A stretch of 64,000 bases of DNA from CAYFWF01 sp964346815 (GCA_964346815.1 CAYFWF010000018.1:59748-123747); one strand, 5' to 3'; counted from the first letter of the stretch, positions 1-8,878 are shown. Notes: generated by a model not told the origin, from the sequence alone. Program-made: numbers and translations.

Positions 1-2
1 TT

Positions 3-392
3 CTTAAGGCGAATCAAGAAGTGCTCGGTGTTACGGAGGAGCAGATCAAACAGATCCAGAATCTCATTTTTTCCCATCAGGAAAAGGCGATCAAGATGAA
101 GAATGAGATTGCCCTACAGCGCCTGGAACTTCAGAAATTGATGCAGGACAAGGAGAATTTGGACTACGAGAAGATTAGAGCGGTTCTTTCCAAAGTGTCA
201 GCAACCAGGCAAGCGATGTTCATCCAGAGGTTGAAGCAGAGAGAGGAAATAAACAACATTCTGACGGCTGAGCAGCAAGAGGCTTTAAAAGCCTGGACCA
301 GAGACTGGATGAGAAAAAGAGTCCGTCCTATGCGCAACATGCGAGACTGGAGACAGCGTTTTCCCCGATTCAGAGACCGCATCAGAAGATAG
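3..392 (+). CDS. Spy/CpxP-like periplasmic protein, 5' end outside the window
   Basis: The reading frame is open to the left edge, so the GTG at 21 is probably not the true start and the signal peptide lies outside the window. The visible ~130 residues are helical and highly charged: VTEEQIKQIQNL near the start, then LTAEQQEALKAW, ending in an Arg-rich tail. This is the LTxxQ-type helical hairpin of Spy/CpxP/heavy-metal-resistance proteins, which act in the periplasm as chaperones or metal and stress sensors. The protein at 2915-3361 is of the same type. A strong hairpin terminator follows at 418-457. Family call is by composition and motif only; the exact function is unknown. Confidence 0.6.
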   Translation, partial: LKANQEVLGVTEEQIKQIQNLIFSHQEKAIKMKNEIALQRLELQKLMQDKENLDYEKIRAVLSKVSATRQAMFIQRLKQREEINNILTAEQQEALKAWTRDWMRKRVRPMRNMRDWRQRFPRFRDRIRR

Positions 393-417
393 TCAACTTC
401 CCCATTTTTTGGCCATC

Positions 418-467
418 GGGTCAGCCCTCGGTCACGAACAGTCTGGAGGGCTGACCCCGTTCTTTAT
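418..467 (+). terminator. Rho-independent-type hairpin
   Basis: A perfect 12-bp inverted repeat, GGGTCAGCCCTC (418-429) and GAGGGCTGACCC (446-457), with a 16-nt loop, is followed by a T-rich stretch (cgttctttatatt). It lies 25 nt after the stop of the Spy-like gene. The rest of the gap to 773 is A/T-rich and holds no gene I can support. Confidence 0.7.
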
Positions 468-773
468 ATTGTGGGTGCTTTGATATAAAATACTGGGAAA
501 TTTAGGTGAACTCTTTATATGTTTTTGTTTAAATATAAAATTTAATGGAAGAAAACAGCCAAAAATATCGTCTAATAAAAGTGAAAGAGGAGAAGACCGC
601 TATAAAAAATGCCAAGTTTGCCCGAGTATGAAATTCTTATCCTTCCAAAAAGCCGGGATGGACTTGCGGCAGGCTCAAAAAAACAAAAAAGGTTTTATGA
701 GAAAAACTATCCTGATCTGCTGGAACTCAGCCTTAAAAGTTCTTTAAAAAAAAATTAAAAAAAGGAGAAGCGT

Positions 774-2894
774 TTGCTTAAGAGAGGGAGTCTATTCCTG
801 TCGTCGGTTATTTACTTTTTATTGTTCTTGTGTATACCTCACATTTCTGGCCAGGATCGGACGAAAACAATCTCTGTCTCCCGCGTAGAAAGTCCACCTG
901 AAATCGATGGTCAAATTGAAGACATCTGCTGGAAGAATATTCAACCTGTCTCAGGATTTTTCCAATACGATCCCTTCAACGGAGAAAAAGCTTCAGAAGA
1001 AACACTTGTCTGGGCAGTCTATGACCAGCATCATATCTACTTCGCCTTCCTGATGAAGGATTCCCATCCGGATAAAATCTGGGCCGAACTCACTCCACGG
1101 AACGAATATGAGAACAACGATTCGATCACCCTGATCCTGGATACATATAATGATAAGCGGACCAGTATCGAATTCACCGTAAATCCCAGGGGTGTCCAGA
1201 AGAATTCCGTGGAAACCATATGGAAATCCGGGGCGGTTATCCGAAGCGATGGATGGTCTGCCGAAATGGCCATTCCTTTCAAATCTTTAAGGTTTTCTCC
1301 CGAAGAACACCAAGTTTGGGGGATAAACTTCGAAAGGTACATTCACCGTATGAATGAAACAGACTTCTGGACCGATGTGGACAGGGATATCCCCCGCCTC
1401 CACCAGATGGGGGAGCTGAGAGGATTGTCTGGAGTACGTCCCGGACACAATCTCGAATTCTTCCCTTATGCAGGTGTCAGATCTTCGCGGTGGGATGGAG
1501 ATAAAGATGACAAAGTGGCGGCAGGACTGGACGTCAAGTATGGGATCCTTCCCAATCTCTATCTGGATATGACAGCGAGCCCTGACTTCAGCGAAGTGGA
1601 ATCCGATCCTTTTATCTATCAGCTCTCTCCCTATGAAAACTATTTCAGGGAAAACCGCCCGTTTTTTTCCGAAGGCAGCCGGTACTTCCAGCTTTCCACA
1701 GAACGTGCACACTTTTGGGGGCACGATCTCAGTCTTTTTTATTCCCGGCGCATCGGCAATCCGAAAATCGCGGCCAAAATCTCCGGAAAAACCGGGGGAT
1801 ATTCTTTTGGCGTGTTGGGCGCTGTAAACGATGAGGAGAATGGGGACGCATTGTTCAGCGTTGTTCGTATTCAGAAAGATATCTTCAAGAATTCCCAGAT
1901 CGGTATCTACTTCGCTGGAATGAACGCGCTCGAAGATTACAGCCGGAATTTCGCCATAGACTACAATTTCAATTTTAGGGATATTTACTATCTCCGCGGT
2001 ATGAGCGCATTTTCCTTTAACCAGGGCGTCACCAGCAGTAATAACGGGATGCATATCATCTATTTTGAAAGAGATGCCGATGCCGGTGTACAACTGCAGA
2101 TGAACTTTCAAAGGATTGAAGAAAATGTTGAAGTCAGGACTGGATTCGTCAACCAGACCGACTTCCAAATGACCGAGCTGAGCACAGGATATGCCTGGAG
2201 GTTCAACCGGGGCCAGCTCAAACGCATCAGTCTAGATGTTGAGGGAAACCTCAAACAGGATACTCACGGAAATACAGTCGGCAATTCAATTGATCTGAGA
2301 TACTGGGCAGAGTTCTTAGCGAAATTTTTTATCCATGGGGGATTTTCAACAGGAAAGAGCAAGTATCAGATATTAGATACGGATGATTACCTGGTTTGGA
2401 CACCGCATTTTGTTCAGACTTATGGCGGAGACATAGATTTTCGTTGGGACCGGGGAGGATTTTTAAAGGAAGTGAGTATCGAGATGGGGTGGGAAAAAAG
2501 AGGGATCTATAACCAGGACTTCACGGCGGTGGAATCTGGTTCGGATATACGCACGGAGGTCGAACTGACACTGCGGCCTCTCAGCAACTTCGAGTGGTCA
2601 GTCAGCACGGATTGGACAAAGCAGTCCATAGATCGAACCGGAGAGACTGTATTCGACGGGATGACTTATGCAACTGGCCTGCACTTCCAGGTGACGCGCC
2701 GCCTTTTTCTGAGCACGCGGCTCTTTGGTGAAACCAGGGAAGATCAGTACAGTCTGGACTTTTTAGTTGGGTATTATTTCGGGGCCGGAAACATCATTCA
2801 GCTCAGCTATAAAAAAAGCGAGAGAAACGAGGGTCTTTTAAGGGAAGGAGGCCATACCATCACCTTAAAGGTATCCTATCTATTGAGAATTTGA
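774..2894 (+). CDS. DUF5916 outer-membrane protein with N-terminal CBM9-like domain
   Basis: 706 residues. TTG start preceded by AAGGAGAAG at a good distance. A signal peptide (~1-26, ending near ISGQ) leads into a family-9 carbohydrate-binding-like domain (~36-200, beginning PPEIDGQIEDICW, with YFAFLMKDSHPDKI and FTVNPRGVQ). The remainder (~215-706) has the alternating aromatic strand pattern of a beta-barrel, including the DUF5916 signature region around ENRPFFSEGSRYF. Such proteins sit in the outer membrane of Bacteroidota, Acidobacteriota and relatives, usually next to peptidases or amidohydrolases; their substrate is not established. The gene stands alone and converges with the sigma/anti-sigma/Spy operon, 20 nt apart. 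Confidence 0.85.
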   Translation: MLKRGSLFLSSVIYFLLFLCIPHISGQDRTKTISVSRVESPPEIDGQIEDICWKNIQPVSGFFQYDPFNGEKASEETLVWAVYDQHHIYFAFLMKDSHPDKIWAELTPRNEYENNDSITLILDTYNDKRTSIEFTVNPRGVQKNSVETIWKSGAVIRSDGWSAEMAIPFKSLRFSPEEHQVWGINFERYIHRMNETDFWTDVDRDIPRLHQMGELRGLSGVRPGHNLEFFPYAGVRSSRWDGDKDDKVAAGLDVKYGILPNLYLDMTASPDFSEVESDPFIYQLSPYENYFRENRPFFSEGSRYFQLSTERAHFWGHDLSLFYSRRIGNPKIAAKISGKTGGYSFGVLGAVNDEENGDALFSVVRIQKDIFKNSQIGIYFAGMNALEDYSRNFAIDYNFNFRDIYYLRGMSAFSFNQGVTSSNNGMHIIYFERDADAGVQLQMNFQRIEENVEVRTGFVNQTDFQMTELSTGYAWRFNRGQLKRISLDVEGNLKQDTHGNTVGNSIDLRYWAEFLAKFFIHGGFSTGKSKYQILDTDDYLVWTPHFVQTYGGDIDFRWDRGGFLKEVSIEMGWEKRGIYNQDFTAVESGSDIRTEVELTLRPLSNFEWSVSTDWTKQSIDRTGETVFDGMTYATGLHFQVTRRLFLSTRLFGETREDQYSLDFLVGYYFGAGNIIQLSYKKSERNEGLLREGGHTITLKVSYLLRI

Positions 2895-2903
2895 GAATAC
2901 AAT

Positions 2904-2928
2904 AAAGAAACCGGTCATGGTTTCTTTT
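2904..2928. terminator. Bidirectional terminator between convergent genes
   Basis: AAAGAAACC (2904-2912) pairs with GGTTTCTTT (2919-2927) around a 6-nt loop: a 9-bp stem ending in T4 on the plus strand and followed by TATTGTATT on the minus strand. The stop codon of the minus-strand Spy-like gene (2915-2917) lies in the loop, so the terminator overlaps the end of that gene. Confidence 0.55.
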
Positions 2929-3361
2929 CAGGCGGAGGAAGCTTCCTTCGAGGCTCAGGAAAAGGCCGGCCTCTGGGCGGCCAGTGTCTTCGGTCTCTCC
3001 TCGGCCAAAGCTTTCGATGCCTCATCATTTTGCCCAGGCGTTTTTTTTGCTCTGGGGTGAGGATGGACTCTAATTCCTTCCGCAAAGATTCAAAAGAGGA
3101 TTCCATCCCTTCTCTCAAGTTTTTTTGAAGTTCCGCGATGTTTTCTGCATGTTCTTGAATGATCTTCCTGATATGTTCACGCTGTTCGGGGGTAGGATTT
3201 ATTGTCTGCTCGAAAACGGGGATAAATCTGGATGGAGTGATCATGGCAAAGGCTCTTTTTATCCGATAATGCATATAAGCCCTGCTGAGGAGAAATCCGA
3301 ATACAATTCCTATGATCAGGGTTAAAATAATGACTAAAGTTGTTTTTGCTTTTATATTCAT
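2915..3361 (-). CDS. Spy/CpxP-like membrane-anchored periplasmic protein
   Basis: 148 residues: one N-terminal membrane segment (~6-28, TLVIILTLIIGIVFGFLLS), then a charged helical periplasmic domain with two LTxxQ-type elements (NPTPEQREHIRKI and LTPEQKKRLGKM) and a Pro/Arg-rich tail. It is the last gene of an operon with an ECF sigma factor and its anti-sigma factor, only 15 nt after the anti-sigma gene. By analogy with CpxP, Spy and the CnrX/ZraP group it probably senses envelope or metal stress and feeds into the sigma factor; that role is inference. ATG start with GGAGA upstream. Confidence 0.7.
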   Translation of the reverse strand: MNIKAKTTLVIILTLIIGIVFGFLLSRAYMHYRIKRAFAMITPSRFIPVFEQTINPTPEQREHIRKIIQEHAENIAELQKNLREGMESSFESLRKELESILTPEQKKRLGKMMRHRKLWPRRDRRHWPPRGRPFPEPRRKLPPPEKKP

Positions 3362-3376
3362 TCTGGTGTCTCCATC

Positions 3377-3790
3377 TTAGAATAAAGGGAAATCGATTAT
3401 CTCTTCAATCGCAACATCCGAGGCATAAAAAATTTCTTCTGTGGAAAGGGCATCTCCAGTCCGCAAATTGACCAGCAGAAGAATGATCAAGACCGCTGCA
3501 CCGACCAGGGCAAGCCTTCGAAACATCATGAGGAGTGTTTCGTAGAAAGCCTCGAATCCATTTTTTCTCTCACCCAAAGACTCGATGCGGCTCATCACTC
3601 TTTCTGCAAAGTGAGGTTTGAAAGAGGGCTTAGGGCTTTCAGCTATTGCCCGGCGCTGGTCCAGAATCCGGTCTCTTTCCATGCGCAGTTCTTCAAACCG
3701 GTCCAGCGCTTCTCTGAGTGTTCGCTGTTCTTTTTCATTCAGTTCTTGGTCAAATGACCTGAAAAGAAGTTCCAAAATTTTTTTATCCAT
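3377..3790 (-). CDS. Anti-sigma factor, single-pass, without zinc motif
   Basis: 137 residues. The cytoplasmic part (~1-90) is helical and begins KKILELLFRSFDQELNEKEQ, like the N-terminal sigma-binding domain of ECF anti-sigma factors, but lacks the HxxxCxxC zinc motif. One membrane segment follows (~93-107, LALVGAAVLIILLLV) and a short periplasmic tail. It overlaps the upstream sigma gene by 8 nt, which implies translational coupling and a stoichiometric partner. GAGGGGA precedes the ATG. The partner assignment rests on this overlap. Confidence 0.75.
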   Translation of the reverse strand: MDKKILELLFRSFDQELNEKEQRTLREALDRFEELRMERDRILDQRRAIAESPKPSFKPHFAERVMSRIESLGERKNGFEAFYETLLMMFRRLALVGAAVLIILLLVNLRTGDALSTEEIFYASDVAIEEIIDFPLF

Positions 3791-4397
3791 TCTCTTCCCC
3801 TCTTGAATCGATTGTATCCCAGTACAAAGGGGCCAGTATCTCTTTGAGCTTGATTTGTGCTCGGGCCAGTCTAGAGAGAACGGTCCCGATTGGAAGCTTC
3901 AAGATCTGGGCGGTCTCACTCGTCGAATAGCCGTCGATCAAACGCAGGACAATGACTGTGCGGTGTTTCGGGTCAAGCTTTTGAATACCCGTTTGTACGA
4001 TGTCTTTAAGTTCCTTTCTCTGATTCTTCTCATGCTTATCGGGCAAATTTTCCATTTCCGCCTCAGTTCTTGAGGAGAAACGCCCTCTTTTTCGTTGACG
4101 GCGTTTGAGCTCATTGAGCGAAAGATTAATGGCAATCCTGGTGAGATAGGTCCTCACACCGGACTTTCCTTTGAATCTTTCCAGAGATCGATAAAACCGG
4201 ATAAAAGTCTCCTGCCCGACATCTTCTGCTTCTGGACAATGTCCCAACATTCCGATCACTGTCGCTGCCACCTGATGTTCGTATTTTTTTATGAGTTCCT
4301 GAAAGGCCTTTTTATTCCCGTTTTGAGCGGCGTTTACCAGTTCTTTTTCGCTCAGTTTCTCTTCCCTGTGACAGGTAGCCGGTTTTAATTTCTGCAA
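3783..4397 (-). CDS. ECF RNA polymerase sigma factor (RpoE-like)
   Basis: 204 residues, the usual ECF length. Region 2 runs ~18-90 (AFQELIKKYEHQV, GHCPEAEDVGQETFIRFYRSL, TYLTRIAINLSLNELKRR), and region 4 ~130-185 (LDPKHRTVIVLRLIDGYSTSETAQIL and PIGTVLSRLARAQIKLKEIL, the helix-turn-helix). The start is a TTG; no closer in-frame ATG precedes region 2. It heads a sigma - anti-sigma - Spy-like operon. A GGAATAT-N16-GTCTAA promoter lies just upstream, so the factor very likely activates its own operon in response to envelope stress. Confidence 0.9.
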   Translation of the reverse strand: MQKLKPATCHREEKLSEKELVNAAQNGNKKAFQELIKKYEHQVAATVIGMLGHCPEAEDVGQETFIRFYRSLERFKGKSGVRTYLTRIAINLSLNELKRRQRKRGRFSSRTEAEMENLPDKHEKNQRKELKDIVQTGIQKLDPKHRTVIVLRLIDGYSTSETAQILKLPIGTVLSRLARAQIKLKEILAPLYWDTIDSRGEENG

Positions 4398-4424
4398 AGC
4401 TTCTGACTCGATTTTTCCACTTAA

Positions 4425-4453
4425 TTAGACAAGCGAACCATCCCGAATATTCC
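4425..4453 (-). promoter_or_regulatory. SigmaE-type ECF promoter of the sigma/anti-sigma operon
   Basis: Read on the minus strand: GGAATAT (4453-4447), 16 nt, GTCTAA (4430-4425). This closely fits the E. coli sigmaE consensus GGAACTT-N16-GTCTAA. Transcription would begin ~20 nt before the sigma gene, which supports both autoregulation and the TTG start. Confidence 0.65.
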
Positions 4454-4615
4454 CTGCCATTATAATCGAAATGAATGTGATGCGGAAAGGCTTCCGAGAA
4501 ATGGAAGAAATCAGCGGCGATTTCCGTCTAAGTTATGTAGATATGAGGACACACATATAGAGGGCAGGATCGGATCTGTCCTTTTTGAAGTTTCAACAAG
4601 GATAAGGACTTAAAA

Positions 4616-5278
4616 ATGAATGATGGAATATTTGTAACATCAGTTTCCGTCTCAGTGATTTTTGTCCTGTTGTTTCCTCCGATAACAGCAGCTCTGTGCT
4701 CCTTTTCAGAAGAAAACCAGGATCTTGACCGGCAGGTCAGAAATTTCTTGGATGATCACAGGCGTCAGTGGAGGGATATGAATGTCTCCCAAGCAGATGG
4801 AAAGGTCTTATACGACCTGATCATCGAGAACGATTACAAAAAAGCCCTCGAAATTGGGACATCCACAGGGCATTCGGCTATATGGATAGCCTGGGCTCTG
4901 AGCAAAACGGGCGGCAAGCTCATAACCATCGAAATCAATAAGGGACGATATGAAGAGGCCCTGGAAAACTTTCAGGAGGCCGGATTGTCCGAATATATAG
5001 ATGCCCGGCTTGCCGATGCTCACGAGCTCGTTCCCGAGCTCGAAGGTCCATTCGACTTCGTCTTTTGTGATGCAGATAAAAACTGGTATAAAAACTACCT
5101 GATGGCCGTGCTGCCTAAACTCGAGGTGGGTGGATGTTTCACGGCCCACAATGTTGCTGGAGGACGGAGGTACGGGATCAGGGAATTTCTGGACTATCTG
5201 TACAGCCTGCCCGAGATGGAGACCACCATCGACCGTTCCAGTTGGAGTGGAATCTCTATAAGCTATAAGAGGAAATAG
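4616..5278 (+). CDS. SAM-dependent O-methyltransferase with N-terminal export signal
   Basis: 220 residues. The core matches the class I O-methyltransferase family 3 fold (catechol/caffeoyl-CoA type): motif I ALEIGTSTGHSAIWIAWAL (~80-98), the acidic ITIEINKGRYEEA after beta-2, FDFVFCDADKNWYKNYL (~145-160) with the metal-binding Asp region, and GGCFTAHNV. An unusual hydrophobic N-terminus (~8-28, VSVSVIFVLLFPPITAALCSF) looks like a signal peptide or anchor, although SAM is cytoplasmic; a cleaved or inward-facing anchored form are both possible. The gene is monocistronic. AAGGA lies upstream of the ATG. Substrate unknown. Confidence 0.8.
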   Translation: MNDGIFVTSVSVSVIFVLLFPPITAALCSFSEENQDLDRQVRNFLDDHRRQWRDMNVSQADGKVLYDLIIENDYKKALEIGTSTGHSAIWIAWALSKTGGKLITIEINKGRYEEALENFQEAGLSEYIDARLADAHELVPELEGPFDFVFCDADKNWYKNYLMAVLPKLEVGGCFTAHNVAGGRRYGIREFLDYLYSLPEMETTIDRSSWSGISISYKRK

Positions 5279-5375
5279 ACTTTCAGCCTTCATTCATTCT
5301 ATTAAAACATTTTTCTCACACCTTTATTTCAATCTCGCTTTATGTTAATTAAAAAATAGTTCAAAGAGATGCAAG

Positions 5376-6620
5376 ATGTTAAATCTTCTAAGAGTTTCGA
5401 CACTCACCCTGTTTTTTCTTATCCTCACGATGTCGTGCCGTATGGATGATCGCAGAGTTAAGGCTGGGTTGGATGTGCTGCTGGATAAGCACCTTTCCTT
5501 GTTGGAAGGTAAAAAAGCAGGGATAATAACCAACCAGACTGGAATCTCCTCGGGCGGAAAACACATCGTGGATATCCTCTCGCATCTTCCTGGAATTTCC
5601 GTCAGCACCCTGTTTGCTCCTGAGCATGGCATAAGAGGAGATCTTCCCGATGGGGCAAAGATGGCCTCCTATAGGGATTCAAGAACGGGAATTCGTGTCT
5701 GGAGCCTCTACGGCCAGCACATCAAGCCCACGGCAGAGATGCTGGAGGACGTGGATGTGCTGATCTATGACATACAGGATGTCGGCGCCAGGTTTTATAC
5801 CTTTATCAGCACCATGGGATTGGCAATGGAAGCTGCTGCAGAATATGGAAAGAAGTTTATCGTGCTCGACCGGCCGAATCCCATCGATGGCGTGACCATC
5901 GAGGGCCCCATTATCGAGGAGCAGCTCTTTTCCTTTATCGGACAGTACCCGATTCCTGTGCGCTATGGTTTGACCCCTGGTGAGCTGGCTCAAATGATAG
6001 AAGGAGAAGACTGGCTAGGGCTGAAAAACAGGTTGGATCTCCGGGTCGTGCCTATGGAAGGATGGAAGAGGGAAATGTGGTATGACGAAACAGGGCTTCC
6101 TTGGGTGAAACCGTCTCCGAACATTCCTTCGTTACTGACTGCTACCATCTATCCTGGCCTCTGCCTGGTGGAAGCTCTCAATGTTTCAGAAGGGCGTGGC
6201 ACCATGAGGCCATTCGAACAGATTGGAGCCCCTTGGATCGACAGCTTCGAGCTGGCGAGGACCATGAATGATTATTCTCTTTCAGGAATCTATTTCAGGC
6301 CGGTAACTTATACTCCTGTGAGCATTCCAGGAGCAGCCACATGGAACAAATACATCAATCAGGAAGTGCATGGTTTGGACGTCATTATTACAGACCGGGA
6401 GAGGCTGCGGCCACTTCAGGTTATGGTGTATCTTCTAACCGCTTTGAACAGACTCTATCCTGAGGAACTGATGCTCCAAAAGAATTTAGAGCGTTTGATC
6501 GGCGTCCAATCCTTTCGTCATTCCATAAAAAATATGCACCCTCCTGAAGAAATTCTGAAGGAATGGGAACCTGGGATCCTGAAATTCAAAGAACTCCGGG
6601 AAAGATATCTCCTTTACTGA
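5376..6620 (+). CDS. namZ: DUF1343 / NamZ-type exo-beta-N-acetylmuramidase, lipoprotein
   Basis: 414 residues. The signal ends in ILTMSC, a plausible lipobox. The DUF1343 domain is full length: KKAGIITNQTG (~48), TLFAPEHGIRGD (~80), VWSLYGQH (~108), DVDVLIYDIQDVGARFYTF (~125), DRPNPIDG (~165), RYGLTPGELAQ (~195). Characterised members of this family (NamZ, GH171) release MurNAc from non-reducing ends of peptidoglycan fragments. Together with the downstream GH2 enzyme, D-aminoacylase and peptidases it points to use or recycling of cell-wall debris. The family is clear; the activity is inferred from homology. Confidence 0.87.
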   Translation: MLNLLRVSTLTLFFLILTMSCRMDDRRVKAGLDVLLDKHLSLLEGKKAGIITNQTGISSGGKHIVDILSHLPGISVSTLFAPEHGIRGDLPDGAKMASYRDSRTGIRVWSLYGQHIKPTAEMLEDVDVLIYDIQDVGARFYTFISTMGLAMEAAAEYGKKFIVLDRPNPIDGVTIEGPIIEEQLFSFIGQYPIPVRYGLTPGELAQMIEGEDWLGLKNRLDLRVVPMEGWKREMWYDETGLPWVKPSPNIPSLLTATIYPGLCLVEALNVSEGRGTMRPFEQIGAPWIDSFELARTMNDYSLSGIYFRPVTYTPVSIPGAATWNKYINQEVHGLDVIITDRERLRPLQVMVYLLTALNRLYPEELMLQKNLERLIGVQSFRHSIKNMHPPEEILKEWEPGILKFKELRERYLLY

Positions 6621-6723
6621 AAAAGTTTATTTGCGAGGAATCGAACACTCGTTGGTACTGGGCAAATGTCTTTCATGAGACATCAAGCTATGATCGGTAT
6701 CAAGATAGACAGGAGGAGGGAAT

Positions 6724-7548
6724 ATGTTATACAAAATTCTGGGTGTTCTTATGATTTGTTCTCTGTCGGCTCCTGCTCAAGATGCGGCACCCGAGCAGCT
6801 AGCCAAAGGGGTCAACTTCATCGAAACCTCCGTCTTCGGTCAGGAGGATAATAACCGCATCCTGGAAATGTATCAGGGATTGCGGGTGGCCGATGTGAGA
6901 GATGCTCTGGATAGAATCGGGCTCCCGAATGTCGGGCTTCTGAGTCCAGAAATCCACGCAGCTTGGAAGGATCTCGAAGCTTTGAGCCATCAATTTCGTG
7001 GGATCGCCCTCACCGTACGCTATGTCCCCTCGAATCTCTCGGTTGGGCCCGGTCCGGAGGAAGACTATGATTCCTGGCAGGGAGAATTTTATGTGAACCG
7101 CTCTTCGGAAGTTTTCAAATCCATCATCAGAGAAGGCAGCGTTATCGTGATCGATGATGTGGAAGAAGCGGATATCGGATCGATCGGATCCTACAACATC
7201 CTGGACTGGCATGCAAGCGGTGCGGTGGGGGTGGTGACAGATGCTCGGGCGCGGGATACGGATGAAATAGCGATCGAACAGGTGCCCCTTTATTTCCGAG
7301 GCGAAGGACGAGGACAGCGGCCGGGGAGGAATCTTTTAGAATCCGTGAACAAGCCTGTTTCGGTGGGGGGAGCGCTGGTATGTCCTGGGGATGTAGTGAT
7401 TGCCGATGGGGATGGTGTTATCGTGGTTCCCCGCCGGGTGGCTGAGGATGTCGCGCATCATGCACGCAGCATCTTGGACAGCGATAAAGAAGCCAGGAAA
7501 GCTCTTTACAAGAAGCTGGGAAAAAAATTGGACCATACGGTCAAATAG
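6724..7548 (+). CDS. RraA-family protein with signal peptide
   Basis: 274 residues. After a hydrophobic N-terminus ending SAPAQ (~1-18) comes an RraA / demethylmenaquinone-methyltransferase-like / HMG-aldolase fold: VADVRDALDRIGL, IVIDDVEEADIGSIG, HASGAVGVVTDARARDTDEI (~170-190, the G-x-V-xD-xxRD active-site signature), then VCPGDVVIADGDGVIVVP (~225-240). Cytosolic relatives bind RNase E or act as class II pyruvate aldolases; the DARARD motif keeps the aldolase-type metal/substrate residues. The signal peptide is unusual for this family. AGGAGGGA precedes the ATG. The M28 peptidase gene starts 4 nt after the stop, so the two are co-translated and may act on one extracytoplasmic substrate. Confidence 0.8.
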   Translation: MLYKILGVLMICSLSAPAQDAAPEQLAKGVNFIETSVFGQEDNNRILEMYQGLRVADVRDALDRIGLPNVGLLSPEIHAAWKDLEALSHQFRGIALTVRYVPSNLSVGPGPEEDYDSWQGEFYVNRSSEVFKSIIREGSVIVIDDVEEADIGSIGSYNILDWHASGAVGVVTDARARDTDEIAIEQVPLYFRGEGRGQRPGRNLLESVNKPVSVGGALVCPGDVVIADGDGVIVVPRRVAEDVAHHARSILDSDKEARKALYKKLGKKLDHTVK

Positions 7549-7552
7549 ATTC

Positions 7553-8878
7553 ATGCCTCAAAACAGGAACAACAAGATCAGAAAAGCAGACATTGCCAGG
7601 CATCTGGATGTCTTGTGCAGTCAAATCGGGAATCGATACAGCGGCAGCAAGGGCGAAAAATTGGCTGCAGAGTATATAGCTGGGAAGCTAAGCGATTTCG
7701 GACTCAAGACAGAGATACAGTCCTTTAAATTTCCAAACTGGATACCCAAAAAAATAAAAGCGACGGTTGTTAAAGGCGGAAAAGAAACCCGAATTCCCAA
7801 TGTCGGTCCTTTCCTGTATTCTCCTTCCACCAAGGATGGAGGAGTGGCGGGCGATATCGTCTATATCGAGAGCAATCTTCCGGCATTCTTTCGCAAAACA
7901 AACATGAGGGGAAAGATTGGATTGAATATCGGAGCTTTCGAGATCGCAGATGCCGAGATCGCTGGGAGAATCTTGGATTCGGGCGTGAAAGGGATGATGA
8001 CAGTGGATGACCGCATCCCTTTTCCCTGGCGGATTCCCATCGGCCAGGCACCCCAATGGAGGGACGACTACTCTCTTCCCACAGTAGCGGTTCCCTACAC
8101 CGAGGCCATCGACTTGGTAAAATTGTTACCGGCCAGGGCTCGATTGGAAATCGATGCATGGATCGGTGTGGCGGAGAGCTGGAATGTTATCGGAGAAATC
8201 AGAGGATGCGAATATCCGGATGAGATTATCGTCGTTTGCGCACATACAGATTCTGTTCTCTACAACACAGGAGCAGATGACAATGCCACTGGGTGTGCCT
8301 TTGTGCTGGAACTGGCCAGGCATCTGGCTGGCCAAAAACCTTCAAGAACAGTCCGATTCATCGGTTACGGTGTGGAGGAAAAGCTCTCTGTGGGGGCCTA
8401 TACTTATATGCGCTCGATTGAAAAAACCGATGCACGAAGGATTGTGTTCTCTCTGAATGCCGATAGTATCGGAGGGCGGATTGGTCAGAACACAGCCCTT
8501 TCCACTGGCACACCTGAGATGAAAGGGTATTTTCAGAGACAATTCGACAAGCTGGATTATTCAAGCGAGGTGCGCGATGAAGTGAATCCCTACAGCGACC
8601 ATTTTCCCTTGAATATCTGCGGCGTGCCTTCAGTTTGGATGACTCGATTGAGTCTGTTTAAATCGAGTTACTGGACCCTGCACAGTGTTCATGATAATTT
8701 ACAGAATATCAGTCTGGATGTCTGCCAAGAAACCATATCGGTATGGAGGCAGATCCTCTGGGATCTGATGTCACGGCCGAAAATGCCCTTTCCCAGGAAG
8801 ATCTCCCGAAAACTGATGGATGGCGTGAGGAAGGTCGCGGAAGTCTCTTATCGCCATCCCTGGAATCCGGAGCTTTAG
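7553..8878 (+). CDS. M28-family zinc aminopeptidase
   Basis: 441 residues from ATG 7553, just after the RraA-like stop. The frame is open further upstream over the end of that gene, but this start is the first one clear of it. The M28 bimetal site is visible: VVCAHTDS (His), GADDNATG (bridging Asp), GVEEKLSVGAY (Glu pair), NADSIGG (Asp) and HSVHDN (His). An inserted PA-like segment (~75-190) lies between the N-terminal KLAAEYIAGKLSDFG region and the catalytic core. M28 enzymes remove N-terminal residues from peptides. I see no signal peptide, so this enzyme is probably cytoplasmic, unlike the other peptidases in the window. Confidence 0.88.
   Translation: MPQNRNNKIRKADIARHLDVLCSQIGNRYSGSKGEKLAAEYIAGKLSDFGLKTEIQSFKFPNWIPKKIKATVVKGGKETRIPNVGPFLYSPSTKDGGVAGDIVYIESNLPAFFRKTNMRGKIGLNIGAFEIADAEIAGRILDSGVKGMMTVDDRIPFPWRIPIGQAPQWRDDYSLPTVAVPYTEAIDLVKLLPARARLEIDAWIGVAESWNVIGEIRGCEYPDEIIVVCAHTDSVLYNTGADDNATGCAFVLELARHLAGQKPSRTVRFIGYGVEEKLSVGAYTYMRSIEKTDARRIVFSLNADSIGGRIGQNTALSTGTPEMKGYFQRQFDKLDYSSEVRDEVNPYSDHFPLNICGVPSVWMTRLSLFKSSYWTLHSVHDNLQNISLDVCQETISVWRQILWDLMSRPKMPFPRKISRKLMDGVRKVAEVSYRHPWNPEL

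Noticed and set aside
609..758. 49-codon ORF in the gap before the DUF5916 gene
   Set aside because: Amino-acid composition is plausible, but spacing to the nearest purine-rich stretch is ~15 nt and no family is recognisable. Could be a small protein but not supportable.
1287..2168. 293-codon ORF on the minus strand
   Set aside because: Entirely inside the DUF5916 gene in antisense; no homology pattern, no ribosome site. A shadow of a coding region rich in Gly/Asp codons.
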